A stretch of 64,000 bases of DNA. Origin: Actinomycetes bacterium (GTDB taxonomy: Bacteria; Actinomycetota; Acidimicrobiia; Acidimicrobiales; Palsa-688). A program made the translations under genes and the position numbers. The stretch is taken from contig JAKCDU010000002.1 of NCBI GenBank assembly GCA_021838445.1, positions 1 to 64,000 on the forward strand. Reading direction: 5' to 3'. This document shows positions 1 through 7,848 of the stretch, piece after piece; the stretch's first letter is position 1, and every line of letters starts with the position of its first letter. The notes under the pieces are model-generated. The model did no database searches and had not been told where the DNA came from. It saw only the letters and a program-made list of their open reading frames with translations.

Positions 1-1559
1 GTCGAGGTGCTGACCCGGCGGGTGGCCGACGCGCCGGCGGCCGCCGCCGGGGCCGGCTCGGCCCAGTCGCCAAAGCCGGCCCCGGGAGGACCGTTGTAGC
101 CGCCCTCGCCAACGCCGCCCCCGGCGCCAGCAGCGCCGGCGGCGCCAGCGGCGCCAGCGGCGCCGGCGGCCGAGGCGGCACCACCCGCAGCCGATGCTGT
201 GGCGGCTGACCCCGCAGAACCGGCAGCACCGGCGGCCCCGAAGGCGGCGCGTGCCGATCGGCGTCCGCCTGACGCTTCGGCCGAGCCTGATCGGCCACGG
301 TCCCAGCGACGTCCACGCCGGGCGGCGCGCGACGCGCCGGTATCCGGTGCGTCCCACTCGTCGTCGGGTTCGTGGTCGTCAGGGATCTCCACCACGGTCA
401 GGTCCACGACGGGATTGGCTCCCGTCCGGTTGGTAACCCGCTCGAAATCGTCATCGAAGGAGTACAGATCGGAATGCTCAGTGCGATTCTGGTCGAGCGC
501 CCCTACCGGACCCGACTCGGGCACCAGGTCGCCCAGCTGGTCACCTTCGTCCCAGGCATCGTCGTCGCGCCAGCGCACCCCGCGGGTGCCCAGCGCCCGC
601 CAGGCCGCCAGCTGGTCGGGATCGTCGTCCTCCTCGGCGTCCTCGTCGACGCGCAGGCGCGGCACCTCGCCGGTCGGGGGATCACTCCAGTGGAGCATTC
701 CCTCGGTCCCCCCGGAGACGGTGATGCCCTCCTCGGGGATGGCAGGCGCCAGTTCGGTCGTGCTGTCGGAGCCGGCGGAGAACCCGCCGGGCACGGCCCA
801 CGGCGGGGCGTCGGCTTCCATCTGGTCATCTCCTCTGGTAGCAGTCTCGGTCTCAGCAGCCCAGTCGCCCGGCGCCCAGGGGCTGGGAGGCGGGGTAAGC
901 GGTGGTTGGCCGGCCAGATAGGGGGCTGGCCCCGACGCCGGCCGGCCGACGTCGGAGGTGCCGGAGGCACTCGGGCCCCGCTCGGATCCGGGCCACTCCC
1001 CGGGTCCGGGCCCGGGCCTCCCCCGGTCAGGTTCGCCACCTGCCGGGCCGGCCGAAGCCGCCGGTCGGTCCGAAGCCGCCGGTCGGACCGAGCCGAGCTC
1101 GACCCCCGCCGGCTCGGGCGCGTAGCCGTATTCGCCGCGGCCGGCCTCTGGACCCCCGGGAGAAGTATCCCCGTAGCCCGCCGGGTCGTCGGTCGTATCG
1201 GGGTACCGATCGTCGCGGTCGTCCTCGATGTCGTCTGAGGAGGCCGACCCGGGATGGCCGGCGGTCGAGCCCTGCGGATTGCGGGTAGGCCGACGCCACG
1301 ACCCCTGGGCGGGTGTAGCAAGCGGCGGAAGTGACACCGCCTCGGCCGGGTCCACCGAGTCCGGCAGTGGGAACCGGTGGGCCGGCCGCGGCCCGCTCGG
1401 CGCCGGCGGCACGTCGCCGAAACGCAACTGATCGTCGGGGCGGCGGCCGGCCGCCTCCCCTGCCTCCAATGCCGCCTGCGCCTCCTCGGCCTTGATGATC
1501 CGGACTCCTTCGGCCGGCTGACGTCCGGACCTGTTGCCCGGATTGTCCCGCTCGCTCAC
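1..1559 (-). CDS. Long disordered acidic N-terminal region of the gene in the cdsA position (truncated by window edge)
   Basis: An uninterrupted minus-strand reading frame of 519 codons starts at GTG 1557-1559, with GAGGAGG a few bases upstream, and runs off the left edge without a stop. It begins 10 bases after frr. The translation starts MSERDNPGNRSGRQ and is acidic, Pro/Gly/Ala-rich and probably disordered. It includes Asp/Glu clusters around residues 280-300 and 385-400 and, near the edge, a run of GAA-type repeats. No membrane segment or catalytic motif is visible in the part shown. In Actinomycetota the gene after frr is normally cdsA (phosphatidate cytidylyltransferase), a membrane enzyme making CDP-diacylglycerol, so this may be CdsA with a very long cytoplasmic extension; a separate gene is equally possible. 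The reading frame is convincing, the product is inference. Confidence 0.65.
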   Translation of the reverse strand, partial: MSERDNPGNRSGRQPAEGVRIIKAEEAQAALEAGEAAGRRPDDQLRFGDVPPAPSGPRPAHRFPLPDSVDPAEAVSLPPLATPAQGSWRRPTRNPQGSTAGHPGSASSDDIEDDRDDRYPDTTDDPAGYGDTSPGGPEAGRGEYGYAPEPAGVELGSVRPAASDRPAASAGPAGGEPDRGRPGPGPGEWPGSERGPSASGTSDVGRPASGPAPYLAGQPPLTPPPSPWAPGDWAAETETATRGDDQMEADAPPWAVPGGFSAGSDSTTELAPAIPEEGITVSGGTEGMLHWSDPPTGEVPRLRVDEDAEEDDDPDQLAAWRALGTRGVRWRDDDAWDEGDQLGDLVPESGPVGALDQNRTEHSDLYSFDDDFERVTNRTGANPVVDLTVVEIPDDHEPDDEWDAPDTGASRAARRGRRWDRGRSGSAEASGGRRSARAAFGAAGAAGSAGSAATASAAGGAASAAGAAGAAGAAGAAGAGGGVGEGGYNGPPGAGFGDWAEPAPAAAAGASATRRVSTS

Positions 1560-1569
1560 GGCGTCCTCC

Positions 1570-2148
1570 TCAGACAGCTAAGAGCTCTTCCTCTTTGTGC
1601 AGCAGCACCCGGTCGATCTCTGCGACGTACTCGTGGGTGACCCGCTCGAGATCCTTCTCGGCGCGCTCGAGCTCGTCGCTGGAGATGTCGCCGTCCTTTT
1701 CGAGGGCCTCGAGATCCTTGCGGGCCCCCCGGCGGGTGTTGCGGACGGCCACCCGACCCTCCTCCGCCTTGTGGTGGGCCACCTTCACCATCTCTCGGCG
1801 TCGCTCCTCGGTCAGAGGAGGGAACGTCAGGCGTATGACTACCCCGTCGTTATTCGGGTTGACACCCAGATCGGAATTCATGATGGCCTTCTCGATGGCC
1901 TTCAACGAACCCTTGTCGTAAGGGGTTATGACCATCAGCTTGGCCTCGGGAACCTGGATACCGGCGAGTTGCTGCAGCGGCACCTCCGAACCGAAGTAGT
2001 CCACCCGTAGCTTCTCCACCAGCGCCGGAGCCGCCCGGCCGGTCCGGATGGTCGCCATCTCCCCACGGGTGTGCTCGACCGCCCTGGCCATCTTGGCCCG
2101 GCAGTCCTCCATCACGGCGTCGGTGAAACTCTCGTCGCTGTCGGCCAT
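1570..2148 (-). CDS. frr: Ribosome recycling factor
   Basis: Ribosome recycling factor splits the post-termination 70S ribosome together with EF-G. The 192-residue product has family length and signatures: the N-terminal helix ending in TIRTGRAAPALVEKLRVDYFG, the segment IMNSDLGVNPNNDG and the basic helix PPLTEERRREMVKVAHHKAEEGRVAVRN. It ends in EEELLAV, slightly longer than the usual 185 residues. Its start codon overlaps the pyrH stop by one base (TGATG), so it is translationally coupled as the fourth gene of the rpsB-tsf-pyrH-frr cluster. Assignment is secure. Confidence 0.97.
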   Translation of the reverse strand: MADSDESFTDAVMEDCRAKMARAVEHTRGEMATIRTGRAAPALVEKLRVDYFGSEVPLQQLAGIQVPEAKLMVITPYDKGSLKAIEKAIMNSDLGVNPNNDGVVIRLTFPPLTEERRREMVKVAHHKAEEGRVAVRNTRRGARKDLEALEKDGDISSDELERAEKDLERVTHEYVAEIDRVLLHKEEELLAV

Positions 2149-2867
2149 CAGTGGATAAGCGTACCGATTTGTTCTCCCTGCAGTGTGCGACGCAGGTTCC
2201 CCGGCTCCATGATGGAGAAGACGCGGATGGCGAGATGGTTCTCCCGGCAGAGGGTGATGGCCGTCAGGTCCATGGCCCGCAGGCCCCGGGCGATGACTTC
2301 GTCGAAGCTGATCTCGGGCAACAGCCGGGCGTCCGGGTTGGTCTTGGGATCGGAGTCGTAGACGCCATCGGCGCCCCCGTGGGTTCCTTTGAACAACACG
2401 TCGGCCTCGATCTCGACGGCCCGCAACGCCCCGGCCGTGTCGGTGGTGAAGAAGGGGTTACCGGTCCCGGCGGCGAAGACGACCACCCGGCCCTTCTCCA
2501 GATGGCGGATGGCCCGCAGCCTTATGTAGGGCTCGGCGATCTGGGACATGCCAATGGCCGTCTGGACCCGGGTCGGCTGGCCCTGGCGCTCCAAGGCATC
2601 CTGGAGGGCCAACGCGTTGATGACCGTGGCCAGCATGCCCATGTAGTCGGCGCTGGCCCGATCCATGCCCGTCGCCAACCCGGTCGCTCCCCGCCAGATG
2701 TTGCCGCCGCCGACCACGACGGCGACCTGCACGCCTAACTCGGAGCTCACCTCGGCGATCTCCTTGGCGATGCGCTCGACCACCGAGCCGTCGATGGTCT
2801 CGTCGGCGGCGTCACTGGCGAAGGCCTCGCCGGACAGCTTGAGCACCACCCGGCTCCACTCGGTCAC
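2148..2867 (-). CDS. pyrH: UMP kinase (uridylate kinase)
   Basis: PyrH phosphorylates UMP to UDP with ATP, the first committed step from UMP to pyrimidine nucleotides, as a hexameric amino-acid-kinase-fold enzyme. The 239 residues show the family pattern [11 protein letters not shown] at the N-terminus, [10 protein letters not shown] for the nucleotide-binding glycine loop, the [15 protein letters not shown] segment, and the uracil-site region [13 protein letters not shown]. The gene lies between tsf and frr as in most bacteria and shares one base with frr. Upstream spacing to tsf is about 40 bases, consistent with one transcript. Confidence 0.97.
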   Translation of the reverse strand: MTEWSRVVLKLSGEAFASDAADETIDGSVVERIAKEIAEVSSELGVQVAVVVGGGNIWRGATGLATGMDRASADYMGMLATVINALALQDALERQGQPTRVQTAIGMSQIAEPYIRLRAIRHLEKGRVVVFAAGTGNPFFTTDTAGALRAVEIEADVLFKGTHGGADGVYDSDPKTNPDARLLPEISFDEVIARGLRAMDLTAITLCRENHLAIRVFSIMEPGNLRRTLQGEQIGTLIH

Positions 2868-2907
2868 GGAACGACGAGTCTACTCGCCGTCCGGGACGGG
2901 ATTCCCG

Positions 2908-3711
2908 TCAGGACCCGATGACGGCCTGGGCGAAGCCGATAACGCCGACCCCGCCGAGGAATTGGGTGACGCTGAGCTTGTCGTCCTTGGCATAGGGCTG
3001 CTCGATGAGGACACCCCCGGGCACCCGCTTGTACCAGCCGTTGAGCTTGCCGTCCACGATCTTGTCCACCGCGGCCTCCGGCTTGCCCTCGTTGCGGGTC
3101 TGGGCTTCGAGGGTAGAACGCTCCGACGCCACCTCCTCGGCGGCCACCTGGTCCCGGCTGAGCACGCTGGGCCGTCCGAAGGCGATGTGTACGGCCAGGT
3201 CGTGGGCCAGCTCCGATGTTCCCCCGTCGAGCAGGACGATCACCCCGTTGACGCCGCGACCGTTCTGCACGTGCAGGTAGGACTCGAGCACCTGGCCGGG
3301 CTCCGCCGACAGGCGGGCCACCGTACCGAGCTGGATGTTCTCCTTGAGCGTCACCCGCAGGTCGTCGAGGGCATCCTTGTGGGACTCGACGGCGCCCTCC
3401 CCGTCCGCGGCCACCGCGGCGGCCAGCTTCTCGATCATCGCGACGAACTGCGGAGACTTGGCCACGAAATCGGTCTCGGACTTGAGCTCGACGAGTGACG
3501 CCGCGTCGCCGACGCGCGCCACCGCCACCGCCCCGTCGGCACTCTCCCGGTCGGCCCGCTCGGCGGCCTTACCGAGACCCCGTTCGCGCAACCACTGGAT
3601 GGCCGCGTCGAAATCGCCGTCGGTCTCGGTCAACGCCTTCTTTGCGTCCATCATCCCGGCACCCGTGGAGTCCCGGAGGGCCTTCACGTCCTTCGCGGTG
3701 AAATCTGCCAT
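2908..3711 (-). CDS. tsf: Translation elongation factor Ts
   Basis: EF-Ts is the guanine nucleotide exchange factor for EF-Tu. The 267-residue product starts MADFTAKDVKALRDSTGAG, then GMMDAKKAL, the UBA-like N-terminal domain with the conserved TGAGMMDCKKAL region. The SETDFVAKSPQF motif follows, as does the core dimerisation domain around HIAFGRPSVLSRDQV. It lies 71 bases downstream of rpsB in the conserved rpsB-tsf-pyrH-frr order. Nothing looks unusual apart from an average-to-short length for an actinobacterial EF-Ts. Confidence 0.97.
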   Translation of the reverse strand: MADFTAKDVKALRDSTGAGMMDAKKALTETDGDFDAAIQWLRERGLGKAAERADRESADGAVAVARVGDAASLVELKSETDFVAKSPQFVAMIEKLAAAVAADGEGAVESHKDALDDLRVTLKENIQLGTVARLSAEPGQVLESYLHVQNGRGVNGVIVLLDGGTSELAHDLAVHIAFGRPSVLSRDQVAAEEVASERSTLEAQTRNEGKPEAAVDKIVDGKLNGWYKRVPGGVLIEQPYAKDDKLSVTQFLGGVGVIGFAQAVIGS

Positions 3712-3782
3712 TTTGGCCTTCTGCTCCTGAATATCGATTCGATCTGGACTGGAGGGACTTCGACTGCGGCCGGACCAACCGG

Positions 3783-4877
3783 CTAGCTGTCGGCTCCCTC
3801 CCCGGCCTGGCCGGCATGAGACTCGACCGGCGCGTCGGCCGGCGAAACGGACGGATCGGATGCGGCGGATGCGGCCTCGGCCAGGGTCTCGGTGGCCCCG
3901 GCCGGCGTGGCCACTCCCGACGCCGTCTGCTCGTCGCTCGGGGACCCGCCGGACGCCTCAGGCACGGGCTCGGCCTCGGGCCCGGGCCCGGGCGCCTCGT
4001 CGGGCTCGGCCGCCTCATCGGCTTGCTGGCGGGCCGCCAGCAAGCGGGCCTCGCGCTCAGCCTGAGCGATAGCCGCCTGACGGCGGGCCTGGCGCTGCTG
4101 CTCCTCGCGCTCGGCCTCCTCCTCGGGGGTGAGCGGGCGGGGGCCCTCTACCGCGGCGGGCGCACCGGCGCCCGAACGGGCGGCCCGCCTCGACGCGATG
4201 AACCGACCCTCCTCCACGGCGTCGGCGATCACCCGGCACATGAGGCTTCCGGCCCGGATGGCGTCGTCGTTGCCCGGGATGACGTACTGAATCAGGTCAG
4301 GGTCACAGTTGGTGTCCACCACGGCCACGATGGGCAGGCCGAGCTTGTTGGCCTCGGTGACTGCGATGTGCTCCTTCTTGGTGTCGATGATGAACACCGC
4401 GTCAGGAAGCCGGTTCATGTTGCGGATCCCGCCCAGGTTCCGGTGGAGCTTCTCCAACTCCCGGCTGAGGATCAGCGCTTCCTTCTTGGGCATGGCCTCG
4501 AAGTCGCCGGCGGCCCGCATGCGGTCGTACTCCTGCATCTTGCCCACCCGCCCGGCGATGGTGGTGAAGTTGGTGAGCATGCCGCCGAGCCAGCGCTCGT
4601 TGATGTACGGCATTCCGCACTTGGTAGCGAAGTTGGAGATGGGATCCTGCGTCTGCTTCTTGGTGCCGACGAACAGAATGGTCCCACCACCGGCGACGAG
4701 ATCACGTACGAACGAGTAGGCGCTGTCGATCCGTTCCAGGGTCTGGTTCAGGTCGATGATGTAGATGCCGTTGCGCTCTCCGAAGATGAAGCGACGCATC
4801 TTGGGGTTCCATCGGCGGGTCTGATGCCCGAAGTGAACTCCGGCCTCGAGCAACTGTCTCATGGTAACGACAGCCAT
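3783..4877 (-). CDS. rpsB: 30S ribosomal protein S2 with long acidic C-terminal extension
   Basis: Ribosomal protein S2 is a late-assembling small-subunit protein near the mRNA exit. Residues 1 to about 230 match the family: [20 protein letters not shown] at the N-terminus, [17 protein letters not shown], and [32 protein letters not shown]. The usual S2 length is about 230-260 residues. Here a further region of roughly 130 residues follows: first a charged helix-prone stretch ([16 protein letters not shown]), then an Ala/Pro/Glu-rich acidic tail. Extensions occur in some Actinomycetota, but this one is at the long end. Start is ATG with GGAGTCC-like spacing upstream. Leader and repeat region lie upstream at 4878-5409. 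Confidence 0.96.
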   Translation of the reverse strand: MAVVTMRQLLEAGVHFGHQTRRWNPKMRRFIFGERNGIYIIDLNQTLERIDSAYSFVRDLVAGGGTILFVGTKKQTQDPISNFATKCGMPYINERWLGGMLTNFTTIAGRVGKMQEYDRMRAAGDFEAMPKKEALILSRELEKLHRNLGGIRNMNRLPDAVFIIDTKKEHIAVTEANKLGLPIVAVVDTNCDPDLIQYVIPGNDDAIRAGSLMCRVIADAVEEGRFIASRRAARSGAGAPAAVEGPRPLTPEEEAEREEQQRQARRQAAIAQAEREARLLAARQQADEAAEPDEAPGPGPEAEPVPEASGGSPSDEQTASGVATPAGATETLAEAASAASDPSVSPADAPVESHAGQAGEGADS

Positions 4878-5193
4878 GGTTGGGGACTCCTTCCCATCGG
4901 TTGGTTGGCACCACCCGACGCGCGTCTCGATGGGAGACGACCGTGGGACCGTCGGGGGGTGGTGAACGGTTGGTTAACTGGGTGTGGTTCTGGCTCTAGC
5001 TTCTGCGGTTACTGCTCTGCTGCGTGCTTCCGTGGTGCTCTGCTGTGGTCTGGGTGCTCGGCCCGTCTCGCAACGCCATCGCCAAGCGGGGCATCGCCAC
5101 AGCCTGCGGGACCGAAGAGAGATGCTACCGCAGTCGAACCTCCCGGGGGAATCAGCGCTGGTGGGCGTCCCCCGGGCAGTGAGCGGGCGCAGT

Positions 5194-5265
5194 GCGGGCA
5201 GTGCGGGCAGTGCGGGCAGTGCGGGCAGTGCGGGCAGTGCGGGCAGTGCGGGCAGTGCGGGCAGT
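5194..5265. repeat. Eight perfect 9-bp tandem repeats (GCGGGCAGT) upstream of rpsB
   Basis: Eight exact copies of GCGGGCAGT run head to tail from 5194, with degenerate partial copies on both sides (GGGCGCAGT before, GCGGGCGAT after). They lie in the 532-bp gap between whiG (ends 5410) and rpsB (starts 4877), so probably in the rpsB leader or promoter region. A 9-bp unit keeps reading frame, but no plausible protein is encoded here. The remaining gap at 4878-5193 shows no gene that I can support. Confidence 0.95.
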
Positions 5266-5270
5266 GCGGG

Positions 5271-5345
5271 CGATTTTGTGAACCAAACCCATCAACTGTG
5301 ATCGAAAAGTGCTGCTATTGAGCCAAGTCGGTTCACAGATTGCAG
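5271..5345 (-). promoter_or_regulatory. Lower-GC patch with 8-bp dyad, likely rpsB promoter region
   Basis: Between the 9-bp repeats and whiG the base composition drops sharply compared with its surroundings. An inverted repeat TGTGAACC (5277-5284) / GGTTCACA (5330-5337) brackets it. No convincing -35/-10 pair could be fixed by eye. Position upstream of the rpsB operon makes a promoter or operator the simplest reading; this is inference. Confidence 0.35.
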
Positions 5346-5409
5346 CGAGCCGGAAGCGACCGACCAGCGGCGGCTGATGGCGACGGGGCGGGGCGGGCCG
5401 GAGCCGGGG

Positions 5410-6180
5410 TCAGGTCAGCCGGGAACGGAGCTGGGTGATCGCCCGGGTGTGGATCTGACAGACCCGGCTCTCGGTCACCCCGAGAACCTGGCCGATCTGG
5501 GCGAGGGTCAGGTTCTCGTAATAGTAGAGGCTGAGCACGATCTTCTCCCGGTCCCCCAACCGGTTGATGGCTTTGGCCAGGATCTGCTTCATCTCCTCGA
5601 CCTCGTAAGCCGCTTGGGGGCCGTCTCCGCTGTCGGGCAGCGTGTCGCGGAAGGTGGTCGGCTCGCCCCGCTCTCCCCCACTGCCGCTGTTGATGACCTC
5701 GTCAAGAGCCATCAAGCCCGTGTAGGAGATCTGCCCGTACATGGCCTGCACCTCGGGCACGCTGATGCCCAGTTCGGCGGCGACCTCCGCCTCGGTCGGG
5801 GCCCGGCCGAGCGACGCTTCGAGGGTGGCGTGGGCCCGTTCCAGGTCCCGAGCCTTCTGGCGGATAGAGCGGGGCACCCAGTCGATGGACCGGAGTTCGT
5901 CGATGATGTGGCCCTTGATACGGGTGATGGCGTAGGTCTCGAACTTGATGTTGCGCCCGGCGTCGAACTTCTCGATGGCGTCGATCAACCCGAACATCCC
6001 GTAGCTGACCAGATCGGCCTGCTCGATGGTGTGCGGAAGGCCGGCTGACACACGACCGGCCACGAACTTCACCAACGGCGAGTACCGCAGGATCAACTGC
6101 TCCCGGACCTGGGGATCCTTGGTGGACTTGTACTTAGCCCACATGGCATCGCCACCGAGGTCGTCTACGGCTGCCTCCAC
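5410..6180 (-). CDS. whiG: WhiG/FliA-family RNA polymerase sigma factor
   Basis: A sigma-70-family factor of the FliA/WhiG group, 256 residues. Region 2 is seen in [20 protein letters not shown], then [30 protein letters not shown], followed by the [18 protein letters not shown] segment typical of FliA/WhiG, a region 3 ([15 protein letters not shown]) and a region 4 helix-turn-helix [24 protein letters not shown] start at 6178-6180 with AGGAG seven bases upstream. In Streptomyces whiG lies in the same place between dprA and rpsB and drives sporulation genes. Whether this organism sporulates or uses it for motility cannot be told from the window. No flagellar genes are seen here. Confidence 0.93.
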   Translation of the reverse strand: MEAAVDDLGGDAMWAKYKSTKDPQVREQLILRYSPLVKFVAGRVSAGLPHTIEQADLVSYGMFGLIDAIEKFDAGRNIKFETYAITRIKGHIIDELRSIDWVPRSIRQKARDLERAHATLEASLGRAPTEAEVAAELGISVPEVQAMYGQISYTGLMALDEVINSGSGGERGEPTTFRDTLPDSGDGPQAAYEVEEMKQILAKAINRLGDREKIVLSLYYYENLTLAQIGQVLGVTESRVCQIHTRAITQLRSRLT

Positions 6181-6387
6181 AACGAGCTCCTAACGCCGTC
6201 CGTAGGCCAGCCCGACCAGCCCGTCGTCGAACCGCTGCGGCGTGATCATCTCCGAAAGGCTAGTCCTGATTGACCACTGACCGGCGACGAGGTTGGCATC
6301 CGAGCACCCGCAAGGCCCGAGACACCCGAAAGGCCTACCGGAATGCGTCTTTTGAGCGGCCCCACGCGCCACCGGCCGGCCCGATGG

Positions 6388-7848
6388 TCACCGTGGCGGG
6401 CGCATCCACCATCCCTGGCGTTGGTCGAGACGGCCCGCCTCGACCAGTCGATCGAGGCACCGGGCCGCAGCGGCGGCGTCCAGACCGGTCCGGATGAGGA
6501 TCTGCTCGGTCGTGACCGGTGTGGTGCCGACCGCCTCGAGCACCCGGCGACACTGCAGGTCGTCGGCGGGGATGGCTGGTACAGCGCCACCGGCGGATCC
6601 CGACGCGGTCGGGCCGGCCCCGCCGCTGACCCGACGGCCCTCCTTCCCTGGACCGCGAGGGGGGCAGCTCGGGGGCACCGACTGGAACATGCCCAGGGCA
6701 TCGAGGACATCCCGGGCGTCCCGCACCGGCCCGGCTCCGTCGTACAGCAGCTGGTTGGTGCCCTCGCTGGCCGGGCTGTGCACCGAACCCGGTACCACCC
6801 TGACCTCCACACCCCGCTCCAGCGCCGCCTCGGCGGTGTGCAGGCTCCCGCCCCGCAGACGGGACTCCACGATGACCACCAGAGACACCAACCCGGCTAT
6901 GAGGCGGTTACGGGTGGGGAACCGCCAGGCCTGAGCCGGCCGCCCCGGGGGATTCTCGGATATCACGGCCCCGTGACGGGTCACGTCGGCCCACAGCGAG
7001 GCGTGCCGGCGGGGGTAGACGATGTCGGGTCCGCTCGCCGCCACACCTACGGTCGTGGCTGGAGCGCCTTGAGCGAGAGCGGCCAAGGCTCCTGCGTGGG
7101 CTGCGCCGTCGATACCCAGAGCCAGTCCGCTGACCACGCATATGCCAGCGGCTGCCAGGTCCTGGCCGAGGCGGTAGGCGCTGGCCCGACCCTCCGGAGT
7201 GGCGTTGCGGGTGCCGACCACCGCGACACAGGTCCGGTCCAGGAACTCGATTGAACCCCGCCAGAACAGCACCCCCGGAGGGCTGGGATCGTCGACCAGG
7301 CGGCCCGGGAAGTCCGGCCCCTGCCACCAGGTGACCCGGCACCCCCGCCGGGCGTGAGGGGCCCACCACTCACACGGGTCGACCTGTCGAGAGATCTGCA
7401 CCCACGGGCGGGGTGGCCGACTGCGCTCGGCACCTGGGCCCCGGCCACCTGCCCGTCCCTCCCAGCCCGAGACCTCGTTCCCCACCTGGGCCGCCCCAAG
7501 ACCGCCGCCCCCCAAACCCGCGACCCCCGCCCCCCCGACCCCCGCCCCACCGCCCCCCGCACCCGCGAACCCCGCACCCGCGAACGCCGAACCCGCTGAC
7601 CCCGGATCGGCGTGCAGGGAGTCGCCGGGGCGGGCCGGTCGGGCCGGACGATCCTCGCCCTTGGCGGCGGGCCGCACGATCCGACCGCGGCACACCTCGG
7701 CCCAGGCCTGGCGGGGCGAGAACTGCGAGAGGATGGACCTCAGGGTGGCCGGGCCCATCCCGGGCAGTCCGGCCAGAGCCGCAGCGTAGGCCCCCTGATC
7801 GTCGGCGGTCACGACCCGGTCGATGGCTCGGGGACGCGGCCCGCTCAC
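6388..7848 (-). CDS. dprA: DNA-processing protein DprA with Gly-rich linker insertion
   Basis: DprA/Smf binds single-stranded DNA and loads RecA during transformation. Start chosen at GTG 7846-7848, forming a GTGA overlap with the comM stop; a longer upstream frame is only shadow. Of 486 residues, about 1-75 are an N-terminal SAM-like region (LPGMGPATLRSILSQF). About 82-145 are a low-complexity Gly/Ala/Pro insertion. The Rossmann-fold core then follows with VVGTRNATPEGRASAYRLG, VSGLALGIDGAAHAGAL and FPTRNRLIAGLVSLVVIVES. The C-terminus carries a winged-helix-like domain (TTEQILIRTGLDAAAAARCLDRL). The linker DNA (7480-7620) is extremely C-rich with a 15-bp duplication, unlike other dprA genes. 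Confidence 0.93.
   Translation of the reverse strand: MSGPRPRAIDRVVTADDQGAYAAALAGLPGMGPATLRSILSQFSPRQAWAEVCRGRIVRPAAKGEDRPARPARPGDSLHADPGSAGSAFAGAGFAGAGGGGAGVGGAGVAGLGGGGLGAAQVGNEVSGWEGRAGGRGPGAERSRPPRPWVQISRQVDPCEWWAPHARRGCRVTWWQGPDFPGRLVDDPSPPGVLFWRGSIEFLDRTCVAVVGTRNATPEGRASAYRLGQDLAAAGICVVSGLALGIDGAAHAGALAALAQGAPATTVGVAASGPDIVYPRRHASLWADVTRHGAVISENPPGRPAQAWRFPTRNRLIAGLVSLVVIVESRLRGGSLHTAEAALERGVEVRVVPGSVHSPASEGTNQLLYDGAGPVRDARDVLDALGMFQSVPPSCPPRGPGKEGRRVSGGAGPTASGSAGGAVPAIPADDLQCRRVLEAVGTTPVTTEQILIRTGLDAAAAARCLDRLVEAGRLDQRQGWWMRPPR

Noticed and set aside
503-1321. 272-codon minus-strand frame inside the cdsA-position gene
   Set aside because: Another frame of the same strand; the GTG frame starting at 1559 has the ribosome-binding site and is open throughout.
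5194-5265. CRISPR array
   Set aside because: Unit is 9 bp with no spacers; other repeats (18, 20, 24 bp) also lack spacers.
3816-5321. 501-codon plus-strand frame opposite rpsB, ending in the 9-bp repeat
   Set aside because: Antisense to rpsB; its tail is only the translated tandem repeat.
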